A stretch of 64,000 nt of DNA from Dasypus novemcinctus (lineage: Eukaryota > Chordata > Mammalia > Cingulata > Dasypodidae), in assembly GCF_030445035.2 (NCBI RefSeq), contig NC_080678.1, forward strand, positions 118,673,947-118,737,946, written 5' to 3'. Numbering within the stretch: the stretch's first letter is position 1; every line of letters begins with the position of its first letter. Both the position numbers and the translations under genes were made by a program. Shown in pieces: positions 30,716 to 42,559 of the stretch. The notes under the pieces are model-generated. The model did no database searches, had not been told where the DNA came from, and was given only the letters and a program-made list of their open reading frames with translations.

Positions 30716-31265
30716 CTTTAAAAAATTTTTTATTAGAGCAGTTGTAGGTTTACAGAAAAATCAAAGTTCCCATATACCACCCCCTACATATACAGTTTTC
30801 CATATTATTAACACTTTGTATTAATGTGATACTTTGTTACAATTGGTGAAATTATATTATCATAATTATACTATTAACTATAGTCCATAGTTTATATTAG
30901 GGTTTGTTTGCTTAAAAAATGAATCTAGTAACATATATACAATCTAAAATTTCCTCTTTTAACTACATTCAAATATATAATTTAGTTCTGTAACAGAAAC
31001 TCTATCCATTTAGCAGTAACTCCATTCCCTACTCCCACCCTGGCCCCTGGGCACTTATATTCTAGTTTCTGACTCTGAATTTTCTTATTCTAAAAATTTC
31101 ATATACGTGAGATCATACAATATTTGTCCTATTATACCTGGCTTATTTTACTCAACACAATGTCTCCAAGGTTCAGCCATGTTGTCACATGTATCAAAAC
31201 TTCGTTACTTTTCATGGCTGAATAATATTCCATTGTATGTATATACCACATTTTATTTCAATTAA
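30716..31265 (-). mobile_element. LINE-1 3' end, antisense
   Basis: 'gcagttgtaggtttacagaa', 'aactatagtccatagtttat' and 'gctgaataatattccattgt' show the L1 3' UTR followed by the ORF2 end in reverse. Confidence 0.8.
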
Positions 31266-32530
31266 TGAACCCAAGTCTTTTGACTACAAGCTGCCAGCTT
31301 GACTAATGGTGCAGTGCCCTTGAAGGGTTATATATTTTTTTGGTCGAGGAGACTGTTTCAGATTCAGGAGACCCAAACGAACAAGCCTTCGTGTTGTGCT
31401 GAACTGAAACTTCTTCAGTAAAGAGCAGTTCTTCCAGGAATATGTGACAGACCTCTCCTCTCATGTCCAAAGTCAGCCGAGCCGTGATGTGCTGAGTTCT
31501 GTGGAAGCCTTGTCTGCACCCTCGCCCAGGAGCTCTGTGCAGGCGTGTGGGCCTGGCCTTCTGGGAATCTCCCTAGCCTCGGCTGCGGGCAGGGATCCCT
31601 GGGTACATGGGAAATAATCCCCTCGTTCCCGCTGGCGGTGGTCAGGGCACCTCCAGGAGTGGTTTCTGGGGCTCTTTCTGTCTCTGAGCCCCTCCACCTC
31701 TCTGGGGCTGTGTGGCCTCTGCCCTTTGCCTCTCTCTGAGTCTTCCTTCCATTCTCCTCTCTGCAGGCAGGACTCCTCTGCTTTCTCACGGCTTCTCTTC
31801 TCTGAAGCACCACCTTCCTCCAACTTCAGCCTGGTTCACTAGGGCGCCAACTATGGCATGACTCCACACAACCCAAGACGCCCATCACCATCTAACTGCA
31901 GTGCTAGTCTCTTGTGTCTCACACACACACACAGAGGAGTCTAAGAAAAATCACACACAGAGTACAGAATTCCCATATATACCTGCTTCTCTCATATACA
32001 CACACACAGTCCTTGGCTCAAATTCCTGAGAGGAAAAAAAAAACCCAACTGGTCACTGTTGAGCCAATGACTCTGAAGTCCTTAGGTCAGGTGACTACCT
32101 CTGATCCAATCAGGGGAAAGCGTGGGGTATGAAGATGGCTGCTTAGGGCTGTCCCTCCCTTTCAGCTGAGTGTGGTCGGGCAAGCCCCCCTAAGCACACC
32201 TGTAAATTGGGTCATAGGCCACAGGCAGGCCGAGGCGGTCTGTCTCGCTCCAGAGCACGGACAGGACGGCAGAACCGCTGCAGAACTTCCCAGGCCTGGC
32301 TGCCTGTGGCCTGATTTTCTGAGCAGGCAGCTGCCTTCTGAAGGCTCTCAGATGGCGACTGTGCCTTTGGGGTGGGCCCACAGGACCAGCGTGTGCTGGG
32401 CCGTTTCCATCAGATTCGAGCCATTGTGTGTCCACCTGCCACCATCACCCAGCTCCCCCTTTCTTGTGTGTATATACACATCTATCTCCTATTGGCTCTT
32501 TTTCCCTGGAGAACCCGACTGATTACACAG
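31266..32530. other. intergenic, possible old LTR remnants
   Basis: Short CA runs at 31919-31935 and 31999-32008. The segment ending near 32525 ('ccctggagaacccgactgat') resembles the end of an old mammalian repeat I cannot name. No gene called. Confidence 0.35.
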
Positions 32531-32539
32531 TAAGTATCC

Positions 32540-32680
32540 CCTTTAATCCACACAACAACCCTAAGAGAGAATTTCTACTTTTAGTCCATTGTATGGATAA
32601 GGAAAATGAAGTGCAGAGAGGTTAAGTTCCTCATAGAAGGTCACACAGCTGAATTTGAACCCGGGCCTGATAGCCCTTAT
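32540..32680 (+). mobile_element. MIR SINE relic
   Basis: 'gtgcagagaggttaagttcc' and 'aaggtcacacagctgaattt'. Confidence 0.75.
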
Positions 32681-33714
32681 CATGCAAACCAGGAATTCCA
32701 GGTAGAGATAGATCTTTGCCAGTCAAGGGGTGGTTTTGGAAATAATGTTCTCTTGACCTGAAATGGTTACTTTGAGCTCTGAAGGGGTGGCGGGAAACGG
32801 GGTCCTCGTGAACGTCTCTTCCCTCTCCTGGCTTCACTCCTGCCCCTGAGGCGTGATGCTCCCCTCCCTGGGTTCACAGCCAAAGACGCATGGCCTCCTT
32901 GCGGGCCGTGTCCTCATCCTGCCGTTGTGCCTGGGAGCTCTGCTGGCCCAGCTGGCTGAGCAGGGCCGTGTTGTCTGCACCTGCCCCCATCAGCACCTCC
33001 CCCTGTGCTCCTGTGCGCTTCTCCTGATGTCGGGTCATGTCTCCCCTGCAAAGGCAAGCTCTGGGCCTGTGTGTGAGAGAGCGGATTAGACATAAAAGGA
33101 GGCTTTACCATCAGGGCTTTTCATGGGCAAAGTGGCAAGGTGATGGTCCTTAATTGGCTATCACAACTGCCAGCTGGGTCTTGCTATGTCCACATAGGCC
33201 TCCTGTGCCCTTGAAGCGCAGCTGCACTGGGGCCACAGGTGGCCAGCCAACTCTCAGAACTTGGCCAGAATCAGGCAGGCAGAGGGCAGGGGCAGCCTTC
33301 CCTCTGGGTCCCAGAATCCAGAAGGCTTAAACTCACAGGTACCAACTGGCTCGGCCAGCTTTCCCAAACTGGGGTGAGAGCCTCCTCCTTCTGCCTGATG
33401 CCTTATCGTGGCCTAGAGAAGAAGCTTTTGGCTGGGTGTTTTTAACTCGTAGGCCATTAAAACAATGTTCTACGTTAATGACTAATCCAAAGGTCACTGG
33501 TGAGAGTATTGGGTGAAGGAAACAACTTATGTTGGATGTATTGGGAGTGTGAGAGGTGATCTTGGGGTCCCTTGGCCCTTGGGACACCCACTTGAGCTGA
33601 GTAAAGAAGACATGACAATATCAGAGCACTAGCCTGGCAGGAGATGGCTTTGATGTCATGGAATGAGCACTAAGGTAGGAGATGGGAAGTTTGGCATCAA
33701 GTTCTAGAAAGAGA
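32681..33714. other. intergenic, nothing recognised
   Basis: Unique-looking sequence on both strands, without a supported gene or repeat. Confidence 0.35.
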
Positions 33715-33915
33715 AAAGCTAATAATAACTAGTGCTTACTATGGGCTAGGCACTCTTCGAAGCACCTTACATAATTTAACTCATTAATGCTCTCAATAAC
33801 CCTAGGAGATAAGTATATTATTTTCCTCATTTTTTTGTAGATGAAATTGAGGTGCAGAAGGGGTAAATGTCTTGCCCAAGCTCACACAGCCAATTAGTGG
33901 CAGAATAGCCAGTGA
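33715..33915 (+). mobile_element. MIR SINE relic
   Basis: 'tgcttactatgggctaggca', 'tcaataaccctaggagataa' and 'caagctcacacagccaatta'. Confidence 0.8.
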
Positions 33916-34630
33916 TGTGCTATTTAACCTGTACGCCAGGTCACTGCCCTGCTGCTAACCTGCTGTGAGACATGGCCCAGGTCTCTGGACCCCTTGACCA
34001 TGGAGTGGCTGGTCCCCAAGAGCTGTGCCTGTTCCACTGCCTTTTGGCATCCAGTCAGGCTGTGGGCATCTCCCAAGGGTATGAGAAGGCAAGAGGGTAG
34101 AGCTTCTCCTCCCAGGGACAAAGGAGCTACCCCAGATGTTGTCAGCACCAAGCTGTGCCATGCCAGCCTCTCCTGGTTGATCACACCAGTCATTACTCCA
34201 CATGTAAAACAGTTGGGATCAGACTCCCGGAGCCTGTCTTCGCTGCCGTGTTTTCACGCTCTGATAAACGATTCTGCTGGAGAAGGCTTGAAGGGCATCT
34301 GTGGAAAAAGGTTCTGAGCAAGCATCTTTAAGACCTTTTAAGACATTCCCATCCATTCAGAGGCTGCCCTGGAATGAGCAGAAATGAGAATGCTTGTAGC
34401 CTTGGGACGTCTGTGCTCCAAATTTCTTTAGTCTAGAGTCAGAGGTTTCCTCCGAGGGAGTTAGACTGAAGCCTCTGAGAGCGTTTAGTCCATCCCTTTC
34501 CTTGTACATGGACTCAGGTACAGTCAGGAGAAGGAACTGGCTCAAGAGCAAACAGCATTAGTCCTGGCACCGAGTCAGTTAAGGCCAAGCCTGGCCTTCC
34601 TCTCTGCCTAGCCAACATATACAGAAGGGC
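33916..34630. other. intergenic, nothing recognised
   Basis: Apparently unique. The open frames around 33924-34317 have no recognisable similarity. Confidence 0.35.
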
Positions 34631-34780
34631 TCAGAGGTGCCAGGCACTGCTACAGCATCTTGCATGGATTATCTCCATTTCATATACACAACAACCCAAG
34701 GAGGTAGGTGTTATTAAGTCACTCTCACATTACAGATGAGGAAATAGGGGTTCGAGTGCCATGACCAGAATTTGACCCCA
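34631..34780 (+). mobile_element. MIR SINE relic
   Basis: 'aggtgccaggcactgctaca', 'cacaacaacccaaggaggta' and 'ttacagatgaggaaataggg'. Confidence 0.75.
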
Positions 34781-34810
34781 ATGTCTCTTTATTATTCCTT
34801 GTTCTTCTCT

Positions 34811-35183
34811 CTCTTTTTTTTTTTAAGATTTATTTTTATTTCTTTAATTCCCCTCCCCCAGTTGTCTGTTTTCTGTGTCTTTTTGCTGCGTCTTGTTTCT
34901 TTGTCCGCTTCTGTTGTCGTCAGCGGCACGGGAAGTGTGGGCGGCGCCATTCCTGGGCAGGCTGCTCCCTCCTTCGCGCTGGGTGGCTCTCCTTAGGGGT
35001 GCACTCCTTGCGCGTGGGGCTCCCCTACGCGGGGGACACCCCTGCGTGACATGGCACTCCTTGCGCGCATCAGCACTGCGCATGGGCCAGCTCCACACGG
35101 GTCAAGGAGGCCCGGGGCTTGAACCGCCGGCATCCCATGTGGTAGTCGGACGCCCTAACCACTGGGCCAAAGTTCGTTTCCCA
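34811..35183 (-). mobile_element. DAS SINE, antisense
   Basis: Reversed A-tail ('tttaagatttatttttattt'), shorter body, and head at the right ('accactgggccaaagttcgt'). Duplication TTGTTCTTCTCT at 34799-34810 and 35184-35195. Confidence 0.88.
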
Positions 35184-35289
35184 TTGTTCTTCTCTTTAAC
35201 ATTAAGACTTTTTCCAGAGCACTTTCTCTGCCATGCACAGGCTGTTTGGTGACAATAATTCCTGAACCAACCACGAGGATGTCCTGTCT

Positions 35290-35530
35290 AACCCCAACAG
35301 CCCAGGTTCAATCCCAGCTCCTCCATTTACTAACTGTGGCCTTGAGCACGTCACGTGATTGTTGATGTCTCAGTTTCTACTTCGTACATTGGGGATAATG
35401 ATGTTTAAATCATAGGGCTCTTTTTGAGATCAAATGAGATAATTTTTAGAAGTCATTTAGCATATCTAATATGTGAACTGTAGTCACTAGATTATCATTA
35501 TTTTTGACAATGAGTACCAAAATGTGCTAG
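35290..35530 (+). mobile_element. MIR SINE relic
   Basis: 'aatcccagctcctccattta', 'ctgtggccttgagcacgtca' and 'atcaaatgagataattttta'. Confidence 0.7.
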
Positions 35531-35637
35531 TGAGTTTTATCCTGAAAATGTGGGATTAGGTTGCTGCAACGATAGGCTATAGCTTTGGGCAAGTTTCTAA
35601 AGAAGGAATGGCTATTTTGATTTCATTTTCTAACGTC

Positions 35638-36304
35638 TGTTATAGGCTGAATAATGGCTCTTAATCCTAGAACCTGGGACTATGTTATCTTAAATGGCAA
35701 AAGGAACTTTGTGATATGGTTAAGTTAAGGACCTTGAGATGGGGAGATTGTCCTGAATTGTCTATATGGACCCAATGTAATCCCAAGGATACTTACAAGA
35801 GGGAGGCAGGAGGTCAGTGTCAGAGGAGATGTGACGATGGAAGATAGTTCGCAGAGAAAGGACGAGATCTGAAGATGCTTCATGCAGCTTTGAAGATGGA
35901 GGAAGGGGCCATGAACCAGTGAATGTGGGAAGCCTTTGGAAGCTAGAAAAGGGAAGAAAATGGATTTTCCCCTGGAGCCTCTAGAACAGGGGTTCTTAAC
36001 TTTTCTTGTTCCACAGACCCCTTGGCCAGTCAGGTGAAATGAATACTTCTGTGATTTATTTATTGCATATATTCATAAGTGAAGGAAATGCTAGATTTCA
36101 GTTAGAGGTCAGAGAAAATAAAGATAAGTTGATTATTTTCAATTCAAGCTCATGGGCCCCCTGAAATCTTTCCATGGACCCCTGACTAAGAACCCCTGCT
36201 CTAGAAGAACTGCTGACTTCCAGAAAAGTAAACACTTAATTTGCACTGTTTTAAGCCACCAAGCTTAGGTTATTTTGTTATGACAACAGTAGGAAACAAA
36301 TGCA
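35638..36304 (+). mobile_element. MLT1-type LTR, interrupted by hAT
   Basis: Begins TGTTATAGGCTGAATAATGG and ends near 'acaacagtaggaaacaaatg' plus CA. Internal 'ggcaaaaggaactttgtg' and 'gttttaagccaccaagctta' are typical MLT1 (ERVL-MaLR) features. Flanking 5-mers ACGTC and AGGTC fit an old duplication. A solo LTR. Confidence 0.8.
35987..36198 (+). mobile_element. non-autonomous hAT element with 8-bp duplication
   Basis: 212 bp with terminal inverted repeats CAGGGGTTCTTAA and CTAAGAACCCCTG. The perfect 8-bp duplication CTCTAGAA is at 35979-35986 and 36199-36206. It sits inside the MLT1 LTR, so it is younger than that LTR. Confidence 0.88.
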
Positions 36305-37242
36305 AGGTCCTTGTTTAATATTTTCTATTCAAATGCTACGGGCAGTAATTAAGGCCCTCTTCCAGGCCAGGCACTGCTAGGTACTCTTACCTAAATGTGT
36401 TTCTACAAGTAGTGTGATACGTGCAGGCAGAGTGAGTGAGTGCTGATGTGGCAGGTCTGAGCGGGAATCCCTCTCCCTGCTCACGGTAGTGTGACCTTGG
36501 GCCATTCACCTGCCCTCTCTGAGCCTCAGTTTCCTTACCTGTAGAGAGATTAACATATGAGAGTTCCCTTGTGGGCCTGGCACCCAGTAGAGTCTAGCCC
36601 AACCAATGTTCCTACCTCTTCTCCCGGACTTAGATACACCCTACGTCTCTTCCCCAGGGGAGACCCCTTTTTTGGCAAAAGCAGGCTCTGGGGTTTATGT
36701 TCAACCCCTCCCATGTCTGGGGGCTCTTCTGGGGAAGAGGGAGTGGCCAGCCTGTCCATGCAGTCGCAAGGCAGAATTTGGAGTAGATGGAAGGGAAGAA
36801 CTTGTTTGCAGCCAGAGCTTCCCAGTGGAGCCAGCTCCTGGGGCCTCCTTTGTTTTGGGGGGACCTAGGCTTTATGACTGTTCCTCCCCTCCCAGCGCTG
36901 TCCCACAGGAGCCAGGCAGGGTCACTGGGCTGGCGCTTCACATGGCCTCAGACGTGGGCGCAGACCACAGAGCCTCCTGGCGGGGCTCAGAGTGGACATG
37001 GGCACCTCACAGGTTTGCACTTGTGGCTCAGGCCTCGCCCTCACTATCCGCAGTGCCCTGTGACACCATACTTATTTCATGACCTGCAATTTTGTATTGT
37101 ACTATGCTTTGTTTTAGGTAGGTGGCCTAAAATAGTTGGGTAAATGTATACTTTGAAATTCATCACCATTTTTTTTTTTTTTTTTTTTGCATTCTGGCTT
37201 CAGGAAGTCCTTTTCACCCAGAGCTTTAAGAAATGGAAGTAC
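36305..37242. other. intergenic with MIR relic
   Basis: About 36345-36545 is MIR-like ('aggccaggcactgctaggta', 'ctgagcctcagtttccttac'). The remainder appears unique, with no gene. Confidence 0.4.
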
Positions 37243-37258
37243 TTACCTGAACTTATTT

Positions 37259-37664
37259 CTTTTTTGGTAAGATTTTATTTATTTATTTCTCTCCCCTCCG
37301 CCCCCCAGTTGTCTGTTCTCTGTGTCTATTTGCTGCGTCTTGTCTGATTCTGTTGTTGTCAGCGGCGTGGGAATCTGTGTTTCTTTTTGTTGAGTCATCT
37401 TGTTGTGTCAGGTCTCCGTGTGTGCAGTGCCATTCCCTGGCAGGCTGCACTTTCTTTCGTGCTGGGCAGCTCTCCTTACGGGGCGCACTCCTTGCGCACA
37501 GGGCTCCCCTACGCGGGGGACACCCCTGCATGGCAGGGCACTCCTTGTGTGCATCAGCACTGCACGTGGGCCAGCTCCACACGGGTCAAGGAGGCCCGGG
37601 GTTTGAACCGCAGACCTCCCATGTGGTAGATGGACACCCTAACCACTGGGCCAAGTCCGCTGCC
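37259..37664 (-). mobile_element. DAS SINE, antisense
   Basis: Reversed tail 'gattttatttatttatttct', full body, and head at the right ('accactgggccaagtccgct'). Near-perfect 16-bp duplication, TTACCTGAACTTATTT (37243-37258) and TTATCTGAACTTATTT (37665-37680). Confidence 0.9.
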
Positions 37665-37789
37665 TTATCTGAACTTATTTAGGGAGGTTGCTGCTCCCAC
37701 ATTCAACCAGGGTGTACATGTGTGTCCAGTACTGGCCTTTTACTGCTGGCGTCCCTTCTGATTGGTCAGGGCCCATTTGGACCCATGGT

Positions 37790-37925
37790 TACTGATTTAA
37801 TTGTACCCCTGGTTGTCCCCATTTTGCAGGTGAGAAATCTCAGAGAGGTGCAAGGCCACACAGCTGAACCCAGGACCCCCGACTCAGAACCGGCAAGTTC
37901 TTCCCTTACCTCACTACGGCAGGTT
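37790..37925 (+). mobile_element. MIR SINE relic
   Basis: 'ttttgcaggtgagaaatctc' and 'caaggccacacagctgaacc'. Confidence 0.65.
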
Positions 37926-37999
37926 AAATCATGCTGGCTTTAAAGATCCCATTACAATACCTTGGTTTCTTTTCTTTTTACCACCTCGGAAGCGGCTGT

Positions 38000-38450
38000 A
38001 AAAATATTAAAACCAATTGCTGTCATCTTTCAGACTCCTGCGTTTATGAGATGTAGCTTTCAAATGAATGGAAATAATCGGAAACTCCCTCCCCGTTCCA
38101 TTCTATGGGGGCATTTCAGATTTATACAAGATTTCTGAAAGCTCTTATAATAGGGCATATGCACTTAGGGCATTAATGAAGTCGGCTCAGTGCTTGCTGG
38201 TCTCATTTCATGGAGCTAATTGTTAAGTGTTTTGCATACTTACAATTGAACTAAATTATTCCAAGCTAGCTGGTTTCAGGAAGTGTTAATTATATTTCAG
38301 TAAAGGAAAATCAAGGCTAAAAAATCATCCACTTAGAGCTTATCTATTTATGAACATCTCATTCTGGAGATCTCAAACATATATTTTAACGCCATGTGAA
38401 TATTGAGATTGATATTTCTTCACCGAAGAAACCTTTATTCCTTCCTTTAA
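38000..38450. other. candidate conserved non-coding element
   Basis: AT-balanced, repeat-free sequence with many homeodomain/POU-like words ('ggagctaattgttaag', 'gtgttaattatatttcag', 'taatagggcatatgca') and no reading frame. Inference from texture; no alignment was possible. Confidence 0.35.
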
Positions 38451-38774
38451 TAGACACCCCTCCCCCCATCCTCTCCTCCTAGCTCCATTCAGCCGGCTAG
38501 TCTGGAAGTTGAAAGAAGCCTTCCTTTGTATTTCTGGCGCCTTGGATCTTCAAGTTGGATGCCAAGAACAGCATTAGCTCCATTCATTTTGAGACCAACT
38601 GGCCTTCTGTAAATGATATTAAGTAATTAATTTATGGGTCCTGCACAGGCTGTTTAAGACAAAATGCTCCCTTGCTTCTGGGGTTCTTCTTCGAGGAGGT
38701 CCTTTGGCAGGAGTTTTCACTTGGGACTTTGGTTGGAGAAATTGAATGGCCAAGGTTTGCCACACAGACCTCAG

Positions 38775-38828
38775 CATGGTGGTGGGGTGGGGCGGGTGGT
38801 GGCGGCGTGGGAGGGGGTTTGGGGGAAA
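38775..38828 (+). repeat. G-rich tract, G-quadruplex potential
   Basis: Successive G runs ('ggtggtggggtggggcgggt', 'gtgggagggggtttggggg') give more than four GGG blocks within 55 bp on the + strand. Confidence 0.6.
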
Positions 38829-39117
38829 AACCATCTGCGTGGGGCCTTCAGCCCTCGTGGTGTCCTTTCACACTCGTCTCTGGCTCCCCACTGGATCTCT
38901 TGAGTTTTCCGAGTTTCTTTTGGATCTGGTGCTCCATTTCCCTTCCATTTGTTTTTAACTTGCTTCTCAGGCAGGCAGGCGTTTGCTCACTCGGTATACG
39001 CTTACTGAATGATGGAAGGCCGCATGTGGGCATTTGGCTGGCACCGGGCACGGGGGCTGAGGATGGCCAGGGCGTGCCTGCCCCCTCCCCCAAGGAGCAC
39101 CCACAGTGTGTAGGTAG
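38829..39117. other. intergenic, nothing recognised
   Basis: No supported feature. Confidence 0.35.
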
Positions 39118-39266
39118 ACCATCGCATCAGAACCACCTGGGGCTGGTGGGCCCCGCCTCTGGAGTCCCTGATTCAGCAGGTCTGGGGAAGGCTGATAATG
39201 CGCACATTTAACAGGTTTCCAGGTGATGCTGATGCCGGCCCAGGGATCACCCTTTGAGAACCCCTG
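39118..39266 (-). mobile_element. MER5A-like hAT relic
   Basis: 'gcatcagaaccacctggggc', 'ccctgattcagcaggtctgg' and 'ttccaggtgatgctgatgcc' are MER5A core text. Ends 'tttgagaacccctg'. Its strand is uncertain. Confidence 0.75.
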
Positions 39267-39889
39267 CTGTGGGCTGATGGGGTTTAGGAGGTTATATCCT
39301 GAGACCATCTTGATTTGTATCTAAATTTACGTGCACCACTACCACAGAGCTCTTTTGGGCTAGAGAGCGGGGTAGCACTTTTTTCCCCCCAAAATGAAAT
39401 TTTTTTTTCCACTAAAAAATCACGCTGCCTCACAAATGATGAATAGAGAGTGACCAACATAGACCGAGATGTGGAGCGTGAGTGGCCAGCTGGGCTCACC
39501 AAGCAGCTGAATGACTCCCCTTGCACAATGAGATTGAAACCTGCACATCCACAAATGACAAGCTACTCCTTTCAGAACCTCCAGAGATGCTCGCGTATCT
39601 ATGGAGCCCTGAGTGAAATTAATATTTAAAAGGAAAGTAATGTGACTGTTATCTCTTTGTTAAATTTGTATATGCCTAGGTCTGCCTAAAGCGTATATAG
39701 GCCTGGGTGTGGTATCTGGGCTCCGAGGAAGGCATGACCAGCCTGGAGAAGAGAGAGGGGGCCAGGGACGGTCACAGGAGCAGGGGTGGGGTGACAGTTT
39801 ACCTGCTGCTGCAGGCATGAGTAGGAGTTTGCTGGGACTGGAGTAGGGAGTGGTGCAGAACGTTTTGGGCAAAAGGGAACAGTTTTTGC

Positions 39890-40160
39890 AAGTACAGTGA
39901 TGAGAAAAGGTGAGGCTTGCTCAAGGAGCACAGAGAAAGGGCACGGGGAACGTAGCTCTAAGTGTGCAGGGGGAGATGAGGGAGGAGTTGTGGGAGATGA
40001 AGCAGGGCTGCAAAAGCCTTGATCGTTGTGATTAGAAGTTAGGCTTTATTCCGAAATAGAGGTGGCAGAGGATCATTGGACATTTTACAGTGGAGGTAGT
40101 GACTCAAGAACTACTGTTGGGTGGATGATGGATTAGAGAAGAAGCCCGGCAGGGTTGGGA
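39890..40160 (+). mobile_element. L2 LINE-like relic
   Basis: 'aagttaggctttattccgaa' and 'ggaggtagtgactcaagaac' resemble the L2 3' region. Confidence 0.4.
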
Positions 40161-40164
40161 CACC

Positions 40165-40345
40165 AGTTGGGAGATTAAATTAATTAAAATTAAGTAAAAT
40201 AAAACATTCAGTTCTTCAGTGGTACTAGCCACATTTCAAGGTCTCAGTTGCCATATGTAGCTAGTGGCTACCATTGGAGAGTGCAAATATAGAAGTTTTC
40301 CATCACTCAAGAAAGTTCTATTGGACAGTGCCGGTCTAGAAGGGT
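40165..40345 (+). mobile_element. hAT-like DNA transposon relic
   Basis: 'cactagccacatttcaagg'-like text ('tagccacatttcaaggtctc'), 'tagctagtggctaccattgg' and 'gttctattggacagtgccgg'. Same family as 4262-4374 and 46525-46850. Confidence 0.6.
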
Positions 40346-41914
40346 ACTGTGGTATCTGGGTAGGCATATCTCTTTGGAGCCATGGACTCCTTACTTCAGG
40401 GAAGGAGGAGTGTGGCCAGAGGAGGACCCTCTAAAAGTGCAAGACCAGTTGCTAAAGTTCAAGGGCAGTGTGTGGGCAGAGTTGATGCAGTGCTCAGAGG
40501 CCTATAGCAGAGTGCTGGAACAACGGGAGAGGCCACAGGAGGCACAAAGAGGCAGGAGATAATACTGCTCAAGTTGGGACCCAGAAGCAAAAGAGAAGAC
40601 AATTTCAAAAATTGGGAAGCCATTAGCAACACTAGCAAGAGCACAGGTGGACATGGGACTTGAGCTGGGCCAAATAGTTCCTTTCTCCTGGAAATATGAA
40701 TTGGTACACAGCAACCGAATCCATCAACTGTGGAAGCTGAGTTGGACAGTCATTAGACTCAGGCTACCATGTTTGGGGGGTTATGGAGGAGGTGTGCAGA
40801 AAGAAGAGATGCTCGTCTTTGGGGAGAGAGGGGAATAAAGCAGATATCTAGAAAGAAAGCAAGACGAGAGACCCGAGCCCCTGAAAGAGATAGAAATGGA
40901 GAGTTCCCACGAGGTCCCCGTCTCCCTGTGGTCCCTTGGCATTTTACAACACCGCTGCCCTCCACTTTTACCTAAGCTGGCCCCAGCGGGTTTCTGTTTT
41001 TGCAATGAACAATTTCACAGGGACTCCCCCACCCAGCACAGGTCATGACACATAGAGTACTAAGTGCCCAATCAAAGTCTGTGACGTTGTTGAATCGGGA
41101 CTTGAAAGATGGACAAGATTGAGAGGAACAGAGCGGACGGAGGAGGCAGAGGGTCACAGAGGGTTACTTCTTCATTCTTCCTCCTTGGATAGAGATGGAA
41201 ATCCTGGGACCTGCGCTGTTCTCTCCTTCTCGCATCTCTTTGGCATCTGGAGTCAGCTGCACTCCCCCCCACCCCAAGCTACATGTGTGGCGAGTACTGT
41301 TTTCGACGTCTTCCCTTGCATCACCAGCTCTCACATCAGTTCAGGTGGCAGTTTAGAGCCAATTAAAATTTATAAGCCACAGGTAGGGAATGAAATCCCA
41401 AGGACTAATTTGCTCGGTGGAGTGGGTGTAATGTCACAGTGGAGTACGTGTAACGTCAGAGGCGCTCCTTCAGCAAACCCTGCGAGATGGAGCTCGGGAG
41501 GTCCTTGCCCTCCCATGTTTTACTGTAAATGCTCTAATTGGCCCCACTGGGCTGCAGGGTGGGTGGTGGCTCCATCTCCTCTGAGCACAAGGAAAAGGGC
41601 AGAGTCCTCCGCTGGAGCCGCCCAGGACCCAGCTCCCCTCCTCTGCTACCAAGCAGAACCTGCCACCCCCGCCCCCAACTGGCATGGACGAGCCCTCTGT
41701 CTCAGGCCAGCCCTCCCTCTGCTCTGGGTTCCTTTTCAGAGGTGTCCCCAGGCAAGGCAAAGGATGAGCAGTAATGGGCAGATGTAGCCAGCCCCCAGGA
41801 CTTCCACTTCTCAGCGTTTTATAATTAGAATCTTTCCCAATTATGAGGTGGAGTGAATCAGCATCCAAGTTAATAACATGGCCCGCCAGTTCAGCCAGTC
41901 CCCTACCTCTGCAG
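40346..41914. other. intergenic; duplicated CRE-like motif block
   Basis: No gene is supported, although a 222-codon open frame spans 41119-41787. About 41330-41470 looks non-repetitive and contains a 22-bp imperfect tandem duplication at 41417-41460. Confidence 0.35.
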
Positions 41915-42107
41915 CAGGGGTCCTTAACCTTTTTGTTCCACGGACCCCTTTGCCAGTCAGGTGAAAACCATGGACCCCTTCCTAAGTCCACACTATACTG
42001 TGGATTATTTAATAAATAAACCACACTTGCACCAATATGTCCCTACAAGAATAATGGTTTTTTTGAGTTTAAGTTCAAGCTCATTGACCCCTTTTTAAGA
42101 ACTTCTG
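41915..42107 (+). mobile_element. non-autonomous hAT element, second copy
   Basis: Same family as 35987-36198: starts CAGGGGTCCTTAACC, contains 'ttccacggacccctttgcca', and ends 'tttttaagaacttctg' with an eroded inverted repeat. Confidence 0.8.
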
Positions 42108-42244
42108 CTCCAAAAGAACCTGGAAGAGCAGGAGAGAGGGTTCTCTAATGACGAGGCTACAAAATCAGAGCTCCAAGCTTGAGCTGGAAGTGAACCTATC
42201 TAGAGGACCCTGGTGCTGAGATTCAGGACACCTGAATACAATTC

Positions 42245-42380
42245 TTTTATTTTTATTTTTATTTTTATTTATTTTTTTATTTTTCTCTCTCTTTTTTAAA
42301 ATTATTTATTTATTTATTTTTTAAATTACATTAAAAAAAATATGAGGTCCCATTCAACCCCACCGCCCCCGCCCCCTGAA
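42245..42380 (-). mobile_element. 3' end of G-rich-tailed retroposon plus AT tract
   Basis: A T/A-rich low-complexity stretch followed by 'gaggtcccattcaaccccac' and a C-rich tract. This is the reverse complement of the 3' end of the retroposon at 57451-59064, so only its last ~40-60 bp and tail are present. Confidence 0.7.
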
Positions 42381-42559
42381 TACAATTCTAACACAATTCC
42401 TTCCCCACCAGAGCGTGGCAAGCCACCTTATCTCAAGGGTATTTGGTCTCCTCGTGGACAATCACTGAACGTTAGTGTTGCAAGCCAGAGTAATCACTTA
42501 GAACTCAGAGGAGCTTAAATGGCTTGTCCTGAGGGCTAGGAAGTGGCAAAGCAGCGCAA

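Noticed and set aside
41119-41787. 222-codon open frame
   Set aside because: Longest non-repeat frame, but low-complexity composition, no family similarity and no exon signals. A rival frame on the minus strand overlaps it.
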